Source: Mycobacteriaceae bacterium (GTDB taxonomy: Bacteria; Actinomycetota; Actinomycetes; Mycobacteriales; Mycobacteriaceae). From it: 64,000 nt of DNA. Below are positions 48,381 through 57,468 of the stretch, one piece after another; the stretch's first letter is position 1; the number at the start of each line of letters is the position of its first letter. The notes beneath the pieces are model-generated. The model did not search any database. It had not been told where the DNA came from and saw nothing but the letters and a program-made list of their open reading frames with translations. The stretch covers positions 119,295-183,294 of the forward strand of contig JAFARC010000045.1 in NCBI GenBank assembly GCA_019245755.1, given 5' to 3'. The position numbers and the translations under genes are program-made.

Positions 48381-48403
48381 ATAATATCTGCGTATCAACG
48401 CAG
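48381..48403 (-). promoter_or_regulatory. Operator-like palindrome next to a -10 for the nitroreductase gene
   Basis: On the minus strand, CTGCGT-TGAT-ACGCAG (48403-48388) is a perfect 6-bp inverted repeat, followed 1 nt later by TATTAT (48386-48381), a strong -10 hexamer in an otherwise GC-rich gap. A dimeric repressor, for example of TetR type, bound here would cover the promoter. No regulator gene is adjacent, so the binding protein is unknown. Confidence 0.5.
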
Positions 48404-48470
48404 GTCTGAGGTCAAGGTGGTCCGGATGCCGCCGACCCGCCGCGGGTCCGGCGTACGCGGCGAAAACCGG

Positions 48471-49133
48471 CTAACAGACGAACTTCTCGCCGACGTCAGG
48501 CGGCGGTGTGGCTTGGCGGGCGCAGCCGAACGCGACGATGCCGGTGTCGCTGAAGCGGGCCGCCGAGCGGTGGGCGTAGTCAACGCAGTACAGCCCGACC
48601 TGATCCGAGCGGCACTGGTAGTCGCCGAACTTCAGTGAGCTGCCGTACGGAAGCTGCGGCCCGTCGCCGGCCGTGAACCGACCGGGGTCGCCGTGCAGGC
48701 CGCCGACGGTGATCGACGCGCCGTCGAAATCCACCCAACCGCCGATCCATTCGGTGTATGCGTCAGGCGGCCGAGGCGGCGGATCCGTCAACTTCACCAG
48801 GCACGCCAGCGCCCCGCCGCTGTACTTCGAATCGGTCATGCAATTCGTCTTGCCGGACGGCGTGACGAATGCGACATCGCCGCCGAGCCGGCTGGTCACG
48901 CCGTCGCGTGTCGCGGTGTGAAACGCCCCGGCGTCGGCGGGGTCTCCTGCCTGAATCCACGCGATGAGGTCTGCGATCGGGGTGTCGGGACCCGGCGGCG
49001 CCGGCGCCGATTGGACGGCACTCGACGGCGGCGTCGTCAACGTCGCCGGCGCGGGCCGGGACTGGCCCGAGGTGGTGTGCGCGCAGCCCGCCAGCACCAG
49101 CAGCGCGGCGATGACCGGGTCCCCTCTGCGCAT
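48471..49133 (-). CDS. Uncharacterised predicted lipoprotein
   Basis: A 220-residue lipoprotein of unknown function. The signal (RRGDPVIAALLVLAGC) ends in the lipobox LAGC, followed by a Thr/Ser/Pro linker and a domain with six further cysteines, for example KTNCMTDSKYSGGALACLV, FGDYQCRSDQVGLYCVDY and GCARQATPPPDVGEKFVC, likely disulfide-bonded in pairs. The pattern resembles mycobacterial secreted proteins of unknown role. ATG 49133 was chosen because the signal begins there; the open frame extends upstream past the start of the divergent ltrA gene. Confidence 0.8.
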   Translation of the reverse strand: MRRGDPVIAALLVLAGCAHTTSGQSRPAPATLTTPPSSAVQSAPAPPGPDTPIADLIAWIQAGDPADAGAFHTATRDGVTSRLGGDVAFVTPSGKTNCMTDSKYSGGALACLVKLTDPPPRPPDAYTEWIGGWVDFDGASITVGGLHGDPGRFTAGDGPQLPYGSSLKFGDYQCRSDQVGLYCVDYAHRSAARFSDTGIVAFGCARQATPPPDVGEKFVC

Positions 49134-49183
49134 GGCTGCCACCGTATCGGCCTGCGGTCGGGCATGGGTGTTGGGTAGTGGCC

Positions 49184-50374
49184 ATGACCGAGGTTTCTGC
49201 GGGGTCGTGGTGGCGTCGACCAATGAGCGGCCGAGATCCTGACGAGCAGCACCGCTCCTCGACACCGTTGGAGCTGCTGTTCGACCTGACGTTCGTCGTC
49301 GCGGTGGCCCAAGCCGGCGCGCAACTGCACCATGGATTGGCCGCAGGGAACGTCGGCCATGCGCTTGCCGGCTATGCCGCGGTGTTTTTCGGCATCTGGT
49401 GGGCGTGGGTGAACTTCACCTGGTTCGCGTCGGCCTACGACACCGACGACGTGCCATACCGCCTGTTGACACTGCTGCAGATGGGCGGGGTGCTGGTGCT
49501 GGCCGCCGGAATCCCCTCGGTCTTCGGGCATTTCGACTTCGCCATGCTGGTCGTCGGCTACGCAATCATGCGGTTGGCATTGGTCGCCCAGTGGTTGCGC
49601 GCATCCACCGAGAACCCGGAGAACCGCTCGGCCACCGTGCGTTACGCCCTCGGCGTCGCTGGGGTGCAGGGGTGTTGGGTTGGCTGGCTCTGGCTGACCG
49701 GGCTGACGGGACTGATCGTGTTCGCGGTGCTGATCGTGGCGGAGCTGGCGGTGCCGGCGTGGGCCGAATTCGGTGGAGGTAGCACGCCGTGGCATCCCGA
49801 TCACATCACCGAACGCTACGGGCTGTTCACCATCATCGTGCTCGGCGAGGTCCTGGCCGCGACGATGACCGCCCTGCAGCAGGCCCTCACCGCCGGGCAT
49901 GCCGACGCGGCAGCATTGATCACCGCGTCGGTCGCCGGGTTGCTGCTGGTGTTCGGGCTGTGGTGGTCGTACTTTCAGCATCTCTCACCCCGGCAGGTGC
50001 GCCGCTCGCTGCGCGTCACGTTCGCGTGGGGATACGCCCATTACGCCGTGTTCGCCTCGGTAGCCGCCCTTGGCGCCGGAATGCAGGTCGTCATCGACTC
50101 GTTGAGCCACCACACATCCGCGTCGCCCACGTTCGCCGCGTTGACGATCGCGATCCCGGTCGTGACTTACCTGGTGGTGCTGAACTGGGTTGTTTCCGTC
50201 GGCAGTCGTGGTGGCTTGTTGGCGCGCACTCTCTCAGTTTGCGTTGGAGCGGCAGTGATCGTGGTCACCGCGCTGAGCGCGCGTACCTTGACGCTTCCGG
50301 CAAGCGTGCTGGTCATCGCGCTGCTGGTGGCGATGATGATTGCCCTCCGCCCGACGGCGACCAAACCGGGTTGA
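49184..50374 (+). CDS. LtrA-family (low temperature requirement A) membrane protein
   Basis: A 396-residue membrane protein of the LtrA family. The diagnostic N-terminal motif TPLELLFDLTFVVAVAQAGAQLHH is clear, followed by FGIWWAWVNFTWFASAYDTDD, HITERYGLFTIIVLGEVL and about ten membrane helices. The family was named for a Listeria mutant needing it for growth in the cold; no biochemical activity is settled. It stands alone between a lipoprotein and a carboxylesterase gene. Confidence 0.88.
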   Translation: MTEVSAGSWWRRPMSGRDPDEQHRSSTPLELLFDLTFVVAVAQAGAQLHHGLAAGNVGHALAGYAAVFFGIWWAWVNFTWFASAYDTDDVPYRLLTLLQMGGVLVLAAGIPSVFGHFDFAMLVVGYAIMRLALVAQWLRASTENPENRSATVRYALGVAGVQGCWVGWLWLTGLTGLIVFAVLIVAELAVPAWAEFGGGSTPWHPDHITERYGLFTIIVLGEVLAATMTALQQALTAGHADAAALITASVAGLLLVFGLWWSYFQHLSPRQVRRSLRVTFAWGYAHYAVFASVAALGAGMQVVIDSLSHHTSASPTFAALTIAIPVVTYLVVLNWVVSVGSRGGLLARTLSVCVGAAVIVVTALSARTLTLPASVLVIALLVAMMIALRPTATKPG

Positions 50375-50439
50375 AGATTGCGACTCCTACCGGCGGGTCC
50401 AAACCGGCCGCGCGACGGCGATTCGTCTACCGTCAGGGA

Positions 50440-51945
50440 ATGGCCGAACGCAGCGTGCGGGTGAGCACCACGAGCGGCACGGTCGAGGGTTTCGCGCGCG
50501 GTGGTGTGCACCGCTGGCGCTCCATTCCCTACGCGCGTCCGCCGGTCGGGCCGCTGCGGCTGCGCGCCCCGCAGCCGCCGATGCCGTGGCGGGGGGTGCG
50601 GTACTGCCACGACTTCGCGTTCTGCGCGCCGCAGCGCCGCAGGTACACGCTCGTCGGCGTCAACAAGTTCCAGCCGATGAGCGAGGACTGCCTGACGCTG
50701 AACGTGGTGGCGCCGTCGGAGCCCGCCGAGGAGCAACTGCCGGTGATGTTCTTCATCCACGGCGGCGGATACCTGCTGGGCAGCTCGGCGACACCGATCT
50801 ACGACGGCGCCGCGATGGCCCGACGCGGCTGCATCTACGTTTCGGCGAATTACCGGCTCGGCGCGCTGGGTGCCCTGGACCTGTCCTCGTTGTCGACCCG
50901 CGAGCATCCCATCGACGGCAACCTGTTCCTGCGCGACCTCGTGCTCGCGCTGCAGTGGGTGCGCGACAACATCGCCGCGTTCGGCGGCGACCAGGACCGG
51001 GTGACGATCTTCGGGGAAAGCGCCGGCGCCCACGCGGTCGCCACGCTGTTGGCGGTGCCTGCCGCCGGCGCGCTGTTCGCCGGTGCCATCATCGAAAGCC
51101 CGGCCAGCGGGATGGTGCGGCGTTCGGATGCCGCGGCGCGGTTCGCCGAGCAGTTCGCCGAACTGCTCGGCTCCCGGCCGGACCAGGCCGCGGCCGCCGT
51201 GATGTCGGCCGAGCCGCGGCAGTTAGGCAAGGCGCTGGACCGGCTGTTGGCCCGAACGGTGTCGGACCTGGCGGGCTCGTTCGCGATCGGGCCGACGGTA
51301 GATGGGGACTACCTGCCGCGCGATCCGGTCGAGGCGATGGCCCGCGGCGAAGCGCACCGCGTGCCCATCATCGTCGGCAGCAACGCCGAGGAGGGCCGGT
51401 TGTTCACCCGCTGGCTGAAAATGATGCCGATGACCCAGCCGGTGATCGACCGCATGCTCGCCGACCTCGACCCGGCGGCCCGCGAACGCATCGCCGCCGC
51501 CTACCCGAACTACCCGGAACCCGCTGCATGCGTGCGGCTGGGCGCCGACATGTGCTTCGGCGCCGCGGCCTGGCAGATCGCCGAGGCGCACAGCAGGCAC
51601 GCGCCGACCTGGCAGTACCGGTACGACTATGCGCCGCGCACGCTGAGCTGGGCGGGCCTAGGGGCCACCCACGCGATGGAACTACTCGCGGTGTTCGACA
51701 CCTACCGCACCAGGCTGGGATCGGTGCTCACACTGGCCGCCGACCGCCGGTCGGCGATGCGGGTCAGCAAGAACATTCAGTCCCGGTGGCACGCGTTCGG
51801 CCGGACCGGCGTTCCGGGCAAGGGCTGGCCCAAATACACCCAGCCGGACCGAGCGGTGCTGGTGTTCGACCGGTTATCACGCATCGAATTCGATCCCGAC
51901 CCGGCGCGCCGCCAGGCATGGGAGGGCTACAGCCTGGCGCGCTGA
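50440..51945 (+). CDS. Type B carboxylesterase
   Basis: A 501-residue alpha/beta-hydrolase of the carboxylesterase/cholinesterase type. Visible are the opening VRVSTTSGTVEGFARGGVHRWRSIPYARPPVGPLR, the oxyanion-hole FFIHGGGYLLGSS, the nucleophile elbow TIFGESAGAHAVA, an acid residue region (VGSNAEEGRLF) and a late His in GATHAMELLAVF. Two conserved cysteines (CAPQ, EDCLTLNV) fit the family disulfide, but no signal peptide is evident. ATG 50440 matches the family start and lies 65 nt after ltrA. Confidence 0.92.
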   Translation: MAERSVRVSTTSGTVEGFARGGVHRWRSIPYARPPVGPLRLRAPQPPMPWRGVRYCHDFAFCAPQRRRYTLVGVNKFQPMSEDCLTLNVVAPSEPAEEQLPVMFFIHGGGYLLGSSATPIYDGAAMARRGCIYVSANYRLGALGALDLSSLSTREHPIDGNLFLRDLVLALQWVRDNIAAFGGDQDRVTIFGESAGAHAVATLLAVPAAGALFAGAIIESPASGMVRRSDAAARFAEQFAELLGSRPDQAAAAVMSAEPRQLGKALDRLLARTVSDLAGSFAIGPTVDGDYLPRDPVEAMARGEAHRVPIIVGSNAEEGRLFTRWLKMMPMTQPVIDRMLADLDPAARERIAAAYPNYPEPAACVRLGADMCFGAAAWQIAEAHSRHAPTWQYRYDYAPRTLSWAGLGATHAMELLAVFDTYRTRLGSVLTLAADRRSAMRVSKNIQSRWHAFGRTGVPGKGWPKYTQPDRAVLVFDRLSRIEFDPDPARRQAWEGYSLAR

Positions 51946-51969
51946 AGTGGTCGGAATAAGGTCATCGGC

Positions 51970-52219
51970 ATGTCCGCCACCGCACCGAACATGCCGTTCG
52001 GCAACTACCAGTTACGCAGTTACGCCGGCGCGCACGGCTACGTTTACGGCAGCGCGGGCACCGAAGACACCGAACGGGAGAACCGCGCCGCGTTCGGGCG
52101 GCGGCGTCGAGCAGGTGATCCGTAATCTGCTCGCCGAAGTCCATCTGACACTGGCGCTTTCGGGCCATTCTTCGCCGCGCACGCTGAATCCCGGTGTGCT
52201 GCGCAGCCGTTGGCCGTAG
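51970..52219 (+). pseudogene. Relic of an FMN-dependent alpha-hydroxy-acid dehydrogenase
   Basis: Two end pieces of a lactate oxidase/monooxygenase-type protein survive. From ATG 51970 the frame reads FGNYQLRSYAGAHGYVYGSAGTEDTERENRAAFGRRR, combining the N-terminal FGNYQ..IY start and the YVxGxAGTEDT..N..AF motif, with the section between them lost. From about 52098, in another frame, GVEQVIRNLLAEVHLTLALSGHSSPRTLNP corresponds to the C-terminal helix before the stop at 52217. About 300 residues with the FMN-binding core and active-site histidine are missing. The gene cannot be functional. Confidence 0.8.
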
Positions 52220-52229
52220 GGTCGAGGTC

Positions 52230-54182
52230 ATGGCAACGGACCTGAGCGCCGAGTGGCTGACCAGCGTGCTGGGCGCCCCGGTGTCCGGCTTCTCGGTCGA
52301 GCGGATCGGAACCGGCCAGATGAGCGAGTGCTACCACGTCACCCTCGATTACGGCGCGGCGGAGGGTCCGGCGTCGGTGGTGCTCAAGGTCGCGGCCGCC
52401 GACCCGATGAGCCGACAGACCGGTGTGGCGCTCGGACTCTACGAGCGCGAAGTGCGGTTCTACACGGAGGTGGCGCCGAAACTGCCGGGCCCGCTCGCGC
52501 CGTGCTATCACGCGTCGTTTGACGCGGCCGCGGGCACCTTCGCGTTGCTGCTGGGCGACGCCGGTCCGGCCGACGTCGGCGACGAGATCACCGGCACCAC
52601 GCCAGAGCGCGCGCGGCTTGCCGTCACCGAGCTGGCACGGCTGCACGGCCCTGCGATCGGCGATCCCGCGCTCGCCGGAGCGCCGTGGCTGAACCGGGAG
52701 TCACCGGTGAGCCAGGGCCTGCTCGCGCCGCTGTACGCCGGTTTCATCGAGCGCTACGGCGGCCGGATCGCGCCCCGCCACAAGGTGGTGTGCGACCGGC
52801 TGGTGGCGGGCTTCGACGCCTACCTGGCCGCCGACCAGGGCCCGCACGGCCTGGTCCACGGCGACTACCGGCTGGACAATCTGCTGTTCGGCCGGCCCGG
52901 CGCGGAGCGTCCGCTGACCGTGGTCGATTGGCAAACGGTGACGTGGGGGCCGGCGATGACCGACCTGGCCTACTTCCTCGGCAGCGCGCTGCGGGTAGAG
53001 GTCCGCCGGGCCCACGCCGACGAGTTGTTGAGCGCATATCACGAGGCGTTGGGCCCAGATGCCGGGCTCACGCTGGACCAGGTGCACGACGGGGTACGAC
53101 GGGCCAGCTTCTTCGGCGTGATGATGGCGATCGTCTCGCCGATGCTGGTGCAGCGGACCGACCGGGGCGACGAAATGTTCATGGCGATGATCGAACGCCA
53201 CTGCCAGCACGTCCTCGACAGCGACGCCTTGGCGTTGTTGCCGGAATCGGTGGTGGCACAACCACTTCAACCGGCTGCGGGCGACGAGGCCGCACACCCG
53301 CCCGGCGGCGAGCCGATGTGGAACGAAAGCTGGTACTGCGACTTCGCAGACCCGGCTCAGGGCGTCGGCGGCTACGTGAGGCTGGGGCTGACGCCGAACG
53401 AAGGCGTTGCCTGGTTCACGGCGTTGCTGTGCGGGCCGGGCCGGCCCACCGTTGCCATCGTCGATTTCGTCGCGCCGGTGCCGCGGGATCCGTTCTCCCT
53501 GACAACCGAGCGCTTCGAGTTCAGCCACCGCGTGCCGGTGCCGCTGCAGACATACCGGGTCCGGCTCAGCGGACGTGGGGAGGCCTTCGACGACCCGGCC
53601 GGGTTACTGCGGGGCGAGGCCGGGCGGCAGATCGACGTCGGGATGGACCTGGAGTGGACCACCGCCGGCACGCCCTATCAGTACCGGGTCACCACCCGCT
53701 ACGAGATCCCCTGTGCGGTCTCGGGCACGGTCACCGCGGACGGGCAGCGCATCGATTTCGACGCGGCACCCGGCCAGCGCGACCATTCGTGGGGGATCCG
53801 GGACTGGTGGAGCATGGACTGGGTCTGGAGCGCGCTGCACCTGGACGACGGGGCTCACCTGCACGGCCTGGATCTGCGCCTGCCCGGTACGCCGCCGATC
53901 GGCCTCGGCTACCTGCAGGAACCGCAGCAGCCGCTGACCGAACTGCAAGCCGTCACAGCGCGGGAAACCTTCGCCGCCAACGGCTTACCGCTGTCGACCA
54001 CGCTCACGCTGAATCCCGGTGCGCTGGAGGTGAACGCGGACATCCAGGGCCATGCGCCGCTGCGGCTGGTGGCGCCCGACGGCCGGGTGTCGTTGTTCGC
54101 GCGGGCGTGGGCGACGGTCGGCACCTCCGACGGGCGACGCGGCGCCGGCTGGATCGAGTGGAATCGCCACCGGGCGACGTGA
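52230..54182 (+). CDS. Aminoglycoside phosphotransferase-like kinase fused to a second domain
   Basis: A 650-residue two-part protein. Residues 1-340 form an APH-type kinase: VERIGTGQMSECYHVTLDYG (nucleotide loop), VVLKVAA (Lys), LVHGDYRLDNLLFG (catalytic HGDxxxxN) and VVDWQTVTWGPAMTDLAYFLGSAL (metal-binding Asp). Residues about 355-650 form a beta-rich domain (MWNESWYCDFADPAQGVGGYVRLGL, DHSWGIRDWWSMDWVWSALHL) found in proteins annotated as DUF7064/7065-like. The substrate is unknown; such mycobacterial proteins act on small molecules rather than clinical aminoglycosides as far as known. The stop overlaps the CLC gene (GTGA). Confidence 0.8.
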   Translation: MATDLSAEWLTSVLGAPVSGFSVERIGTGQMSECYHVTLDYGAAEGPASVVLKVAAADPMSRQTGVALGLYEREVRFYTEVAPKLPGPLAPCYHASFDAAAGTFALLLGDAGPADVGDEITGTTPERARLAVTELARLHGPAIGDPALAGAPWLNRESPVSQGLLAPLYAGFIERYGGRIAPRHKVVCDRLVAGFDAYLAADQGPHGLVHGDYRLDNLLFGRPGAERPLTVVDWQTVTWGPAMTDLAYFLGSALRVEVRRAHADELLSAYHEALGPDAGLTLDQVHDGVRRASFFGVMMAIVSPMLVQRTDRGDEMFMAMIERHCQHVLDSDALALLPESVVAQPLQPAAGDEAAHPPGGEPMWNESWYCDFADPAQGVGGYVRLGLTPNEGVAWFTALLCGPGRPTVAIVDFVAPVPRDPFSLTTERFEFSHRVPVPLQTYRVRLSGRGEAFDDPAGLLRGEAGRQIDVGMDLEWTTAGTPYQYRVTTRYEIPCAVSGTVTADGQRIDFDAAPGQRDHSWGIRDWWSMDWVWSALHLDDGAHLHGLDLRLPGTPPIGLGYLQEPQQPLTELQAVTARETFAANGLPLSTTLTLNPGALEVNADIQGHAPLRLVAPDGRVSLFARAWATVGTSDGRRGAGWIEWNRHRAT

Positions 54183-55429
54183 AACGCTGCCAGGGTCACC
54201 TCACGTTCGCCGCCGCGATCCTGGTGGCCGGCGTGCTCAGCGGCATCGCGGGCGTGGCGACCACGGTGCTGGTCCGGGCGATCGAGCATGTCACCTACGG
54301 CTACAGCACGGGTCCCCTGCTGGTCGGGGTGATCTACACGCCGATCGAGAGGCGCATCACCGGCCCGGCGATCGGCTGTGCGCTGGCCGGTTTGGGGTGG
54401 TGGGTGTTGCGGCGAAGAGCCAGCGTGCCAAGGCTGACCGACTCCATCCGCCGGGATCAGCCATTCGACCACAAGCCGATGGCCGCGGACGCGCTGCTGC
54501 AGGTGCTGGCGGTCGGGTCGGGCGCCTCGCTGGGCCGCGAGCAGGCGCCGCGGCTGTTCGCGGCGTCGTTCACCGAGCGGGTGCTCAAGCGCAGCTCGCT
54601 TTCGCTGCTGCAACGGAGGATATTGCTGGGCAGCGCGGCAGGCGCGGGCCTGGCGGCGGTGTACAACGTGCCCGCGGCGGGGATCCTGTTCGCGCTGGGC
54701 ATCGTGCTCAACAGCTGGCGGCCGCTGGCCGTGCTCGTCGCGGTGGCGACGTCGTCCATCGCGACCGTGACCGCGTGGCCGCTGAGCCACGGTCAGCCGT
54801 CGTTCGCCTGGCCCGACACCCAGTACACCTGGAAGGTGCTGCTGTTCGCGATCGCGGCGATGCCGATCGGAATGCTGGTCGGCACCGGATTCAGCCGGCT
54901 GGTCGAGAGGGCCAAGCGTTACGCGCTGACAACGTCATGGCTGGTGATCCCGGCGGTGGGCGCGGCCGGCCTGGTGACCGGCATCTGTTCGATCTGGATG
55001 CCGCAGTTACCGGGTAACGGCAAGAGCATCATCCTGGAAACGTTGTCCGGCGGCGACAAGCTGATTCCGGTTGCGCTGGTGATGCTGCTCAAGCCGGTGC
55101 TGACCGCGCTGTTTCTGCGAACCGGCGCCGTCGGCGGCATGCTGACCCCCGCCCTGTCGACCGGGGTCGCGGCCGGGGCGTTCGTCGCGCTGGTGATCAA
55201 CCAGCTCGGCGGTCACGCCAGCATCCCGACCTTCGGGCTGATCGGGGGCGCCGCGGTGCTCGGGATCACCCAGCAGGCACCGGTTTTCGCGGCGGTGTTC
55301 ACCGCCGAGCTGACCCACCCGCCGCCGGCCGTGTGGCTGATGCTGCTGCTGGCCGCCGTCGGCGCCCACGGGATCCGCGCGGTTTCCACCCGGCGCCGCG
55401 CCGCGGCAAAGGTCCCGGCCGAGCGCTGA
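54179..55429 (+). CDS. CLC-family chloride channel/transporter
   Basis: A 416-residue membrane protein of the CLC family with about ten helices. Signature regions are GSGASLGREQAPRLFAASF near residue 118, where Glu of the GRE is the external gating residue, and LFLRTGAVGGMLTPALSTGVAAGAF for the second anion-binding loop. The usual GREGP reads GREQAP here and the classical N-terminal GSGIP motif is not evident, so selectivity may differ. It starts at GTG 54179, within the stop of the kinase-like gene, hence coupled translation with it. Confidence 0.85.
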   Translation: MKRCQGHLTFAAAILVAGVLSGIAGVATTVLVRAIEHVTYGYSTGPLLVGVIYTPIERRITGPAIGCALAGLGWWVLRRRASVPRLTDSIRRDQPFDHKPMAADALLQVLAVGSGASLGREQAPRLFAASFTERVLKRSSLSLLQRRILLGSAAGAGLAAVYNVPAAGILFALGIVLNSWRPLAVLVAVATSSIATVTAWPLSHGQPSFAWPDTQYTWKVLLFAIAAMPIGMLVGTGFSRLVERAKRYALTTSWLVIPAVGAAGLVTGICSIWMPQLPGNGKSIILETLSGGDKLIPVALVMLLKPVLTALFLRTGAVGGMLTPALSTGVAAGAFVALVINQLGGHASIPTFGLIGGAAVLGITQQAPVFAAVFTAELTHPPPAVWLMLLLAAVGAHGIRAVSTRRRAAAKVPAER

Positions 55430-55512
55430 GGCCGATGCGTATGGCACCGGAACAGCGGGTATGCGCCGAACGGTCATTGATAGCGAACTCCGGTCAGGGG
55501 AGGATGCCAGCT

Positions 55513-57468
55513 ATGTCGTTGAACGTCACCCGCAAGCTGATCGAGTCGCATCTGGTGTCCGGCGAGATGACCCCCGGTGAGGAGATCGCGATCCACATCG
55601 ATCAGACGCTCACCCAGGACGCGACCGGCACGCTCGTGATGCAGGAACTCGAGGCACTCGGGCTGGACACCGCCCGCACCGACGTGAGCGTGCAGTACGT
55701 CGATCACAACCTGCTGCAGACCGACGAGAAGAATGCGGAGGACCACGAGTACCTGCGCACCGCGGCGCAGCGATTCGGGCTGTGGTACTCCAAGCCCGGC
55801 AACGGGGTGTCCCATCCGACCCACATGCAGCGTTTCGGCAAGCCCGGCAAGACGATGGTGGGCTCCGATTCGCACACGCCGGCCGCCGGTTCGCTGGGCA
55901 TGCTGGCAATCGGCGTGGGCGGTCTGGAGGTCGCGCTGGCGATCTCAGGCCGACCGCTGCACATCCGGATGCCCGAGGTGTGGGGTGTGCGGCTCGAAGG
56001 CGAGCTACCGCAGTGGTGTTCGGCCAAGGACGTGATCCTGGAGATGTTGCGCCGCTACGACGTCAAGGGGGGCGTGAACCGGATCATCGAGTACTACGGG
56101 CCTGGTCTGGCCGGTCTTTCGCCGATGGACCGCCATGTCATCGCCAACATGGGCGCCGAACTCGGCGCCACCAGCACGGTGTTTCCCAGCGACCAGGCGG
56201 TGCGTGACTTTCTGCGCGCCGAAGGCCGTGAGGACGACTGGGTCGAGTTGGTGGCCGACGAGGATGCCGGCTACGACGTCGACGACACCATCGACTTGTC
56301 CCAGATCGAGCCGCTGATCGCCAAGCCGTCGTCGCCCGGAAACGTGGTGCCGGTGCGCGAGGTCGCCGGTGCGGAGATCTCGCAGGCGGTGATCGGGTCC
56401 AGCGCCAATCCCGGGCTGCGCGATTTCGCGATCGCGGCGGCGATGGTGGCCGGGCGCCAGACCGCGCCGCAGGTCAGCTTCGACATCAACCCGACGTCAC
56501 GGGAGATCCTGACCGACCTGACCAAGATGGGCGCGACGGCCGACCTGGTGATCGGCGGGGCGCGGATTCATCAGGCGGGCTGCATGGGCTGCATCGGCAT
56601 GGGGCAGGCCCCGGCCACGGGGCGCAACTCGCTGCGCACGATGCCACGCAACTTTCCCGGCCGGTCGGGAACCAAGGAGGACTCGGTCTGGTTGTGTTCC
56701 CCGGAGACCGCCGCCGCGTCGGCGTTGACCGGGGTGATCACCGACCCCCGTGACTGGGCACGTGAGGTGGGGATGGACTATCCGACCCTCGACCTGCCCG
56801 AGCAGCACTCGATCAACACGGAGATGCTGGTGGCGCCGCTGGATGCCGAGCAGGCGCAGCGGGTGGAGCCGGTGAAGGGACCCAACGTCTCCAGCCTGCC
56901 GGAGTTGTCGCCGCTGCCCGACGAGGTAAAGGCGCCGGTGCTGCTCAAGGTGGGGGACAACATCTCCACCGACGAGATTTCACCGGCCGGGGCACGCGCG
57001 CTGCCGTTCCGGTCCAACATCCCCAAGTTGGCGATGTTCAGCTTCACCCAGATCGATGACTCCTACCCCGAGCGGGCGCACCAGGCCGAAGGCACTGGCC
57101 ACGTCATCGTCGGCGGTGAGAACTACGGCCAGGGCTCGTCACGCGAACACGCGGCGATCGCGCCGCGCTACCTCGGCCTGCAGGTCGTCATCGCCAAGTC
57201 GTTCGCGCGCATCCACTGGCAGAACCTGGCCAACTACGGGGTTTTGGCGCTCGAGTTCGAAAACCCCGACGACTACGACAGCATCGACCAAGACGACACG
57301 CTGCACGTCGGCCATCTGCGCGACACCCTGCCCAGCAAGGACACGTTGCAGGTCGACAACGTGACCAAGAAGTCGTCGTTTTCGGTACGGCACCGGCTTT
57401 CGCCCCGACAGGTGCAAGATGTGCTTGCCGGCGGATCGATACCCCGGCTGGCGGAAGAAGACGAATGA
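55513..57468 (+). CDS. Aconitase-family hydratase (aconitate hydratase)
   Basis: A 651-residue hydro-lyase with a 4Fe-4S cluster. Order of features: substrate motif KPGKTMVGSDSHTPAAGSLGMLAIGVGG, QAVIGSSANPGLRDF, the cluster cysteines in HQAGCMGCIGMGQAP and SVWLCSPETAA, and the swivel domain with NISTDEISPAGARALPFRSNI and GGENYGQGSSREHAAIAPRYLG. The size matches the short, LeuC/homoaconitase-like type rather than the 900-residue AcnA. Citrate-isocitrate conversion is likely but related acids are possible. AGGGGAGG (55496-55503) supports ATG 55513; ATG 55504 is too close to it. It overlaps the monooxygenase gene by ATGA. Confidence 0.9.
   Translation: MSLNVTRKLIESHLVSGEMTPGEEIAIHIDQTLTQDATGTLVMQELEALGLDTARTDVSVQYVDHNLLQTDEKNAEDHEYLRTAAQRFGLWYSKPGNGVSHPTHMQRFGKPGKTMVGSDSHTPAAGSLGMLAIGVGGLEVALAISGRPLHIRMPEVWGVRLEGELPQWCSAKDVILEMLRRYDVKGGVNRIIEYYGPGLAGLSPMDRHVIANMGAELGATSTVFPSDQAVRDFLRAEGREDDWVELVADEDAGYDVDDTIDLSQIEPLIAKPSSPGNVVPVREVAGAEISQAVIGSSANPGLRDFAIAAAMVAGRQTAPQVSFDINPTSREILTDLTKMGATADLVIGGARIHQAGCMGCIGMGQAPATGRNSLRTMPRNFPGRSGTKEDSVWLCSPETAAASALTGVITDPRDWAREVGMDYPTLDLPEQHSINTEMLVAPLDAEQAQRVEPVKGPNVSSLPELSPLPDEVKAPVLLKVGDNISTDEISPAGARALPFRSNIPKLAMFSFTQIDDSYPERAHQAEGTGHVIVGGENYGQGSSREHAAIAPRYLGLQVVIAKSFARIHWQNLANYGVLALEFENPDDYDSIDQDDTLHVGHLRDTLPSKDTLQVDNVTKKSSFSVRHRLSPRQVQDVLAGGSIPRLAEEDE

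Noticed and set aside
52685..55429. A single 914-codon open frame spanning the phosphotransferase and CLC genes
   Set aside because: The first 498 codons are an out-of-frame reading of the kinase-like gene with low-complexity Arg/Gly-rich sequence. Only the part from GTG 54179 resembles a protein family.
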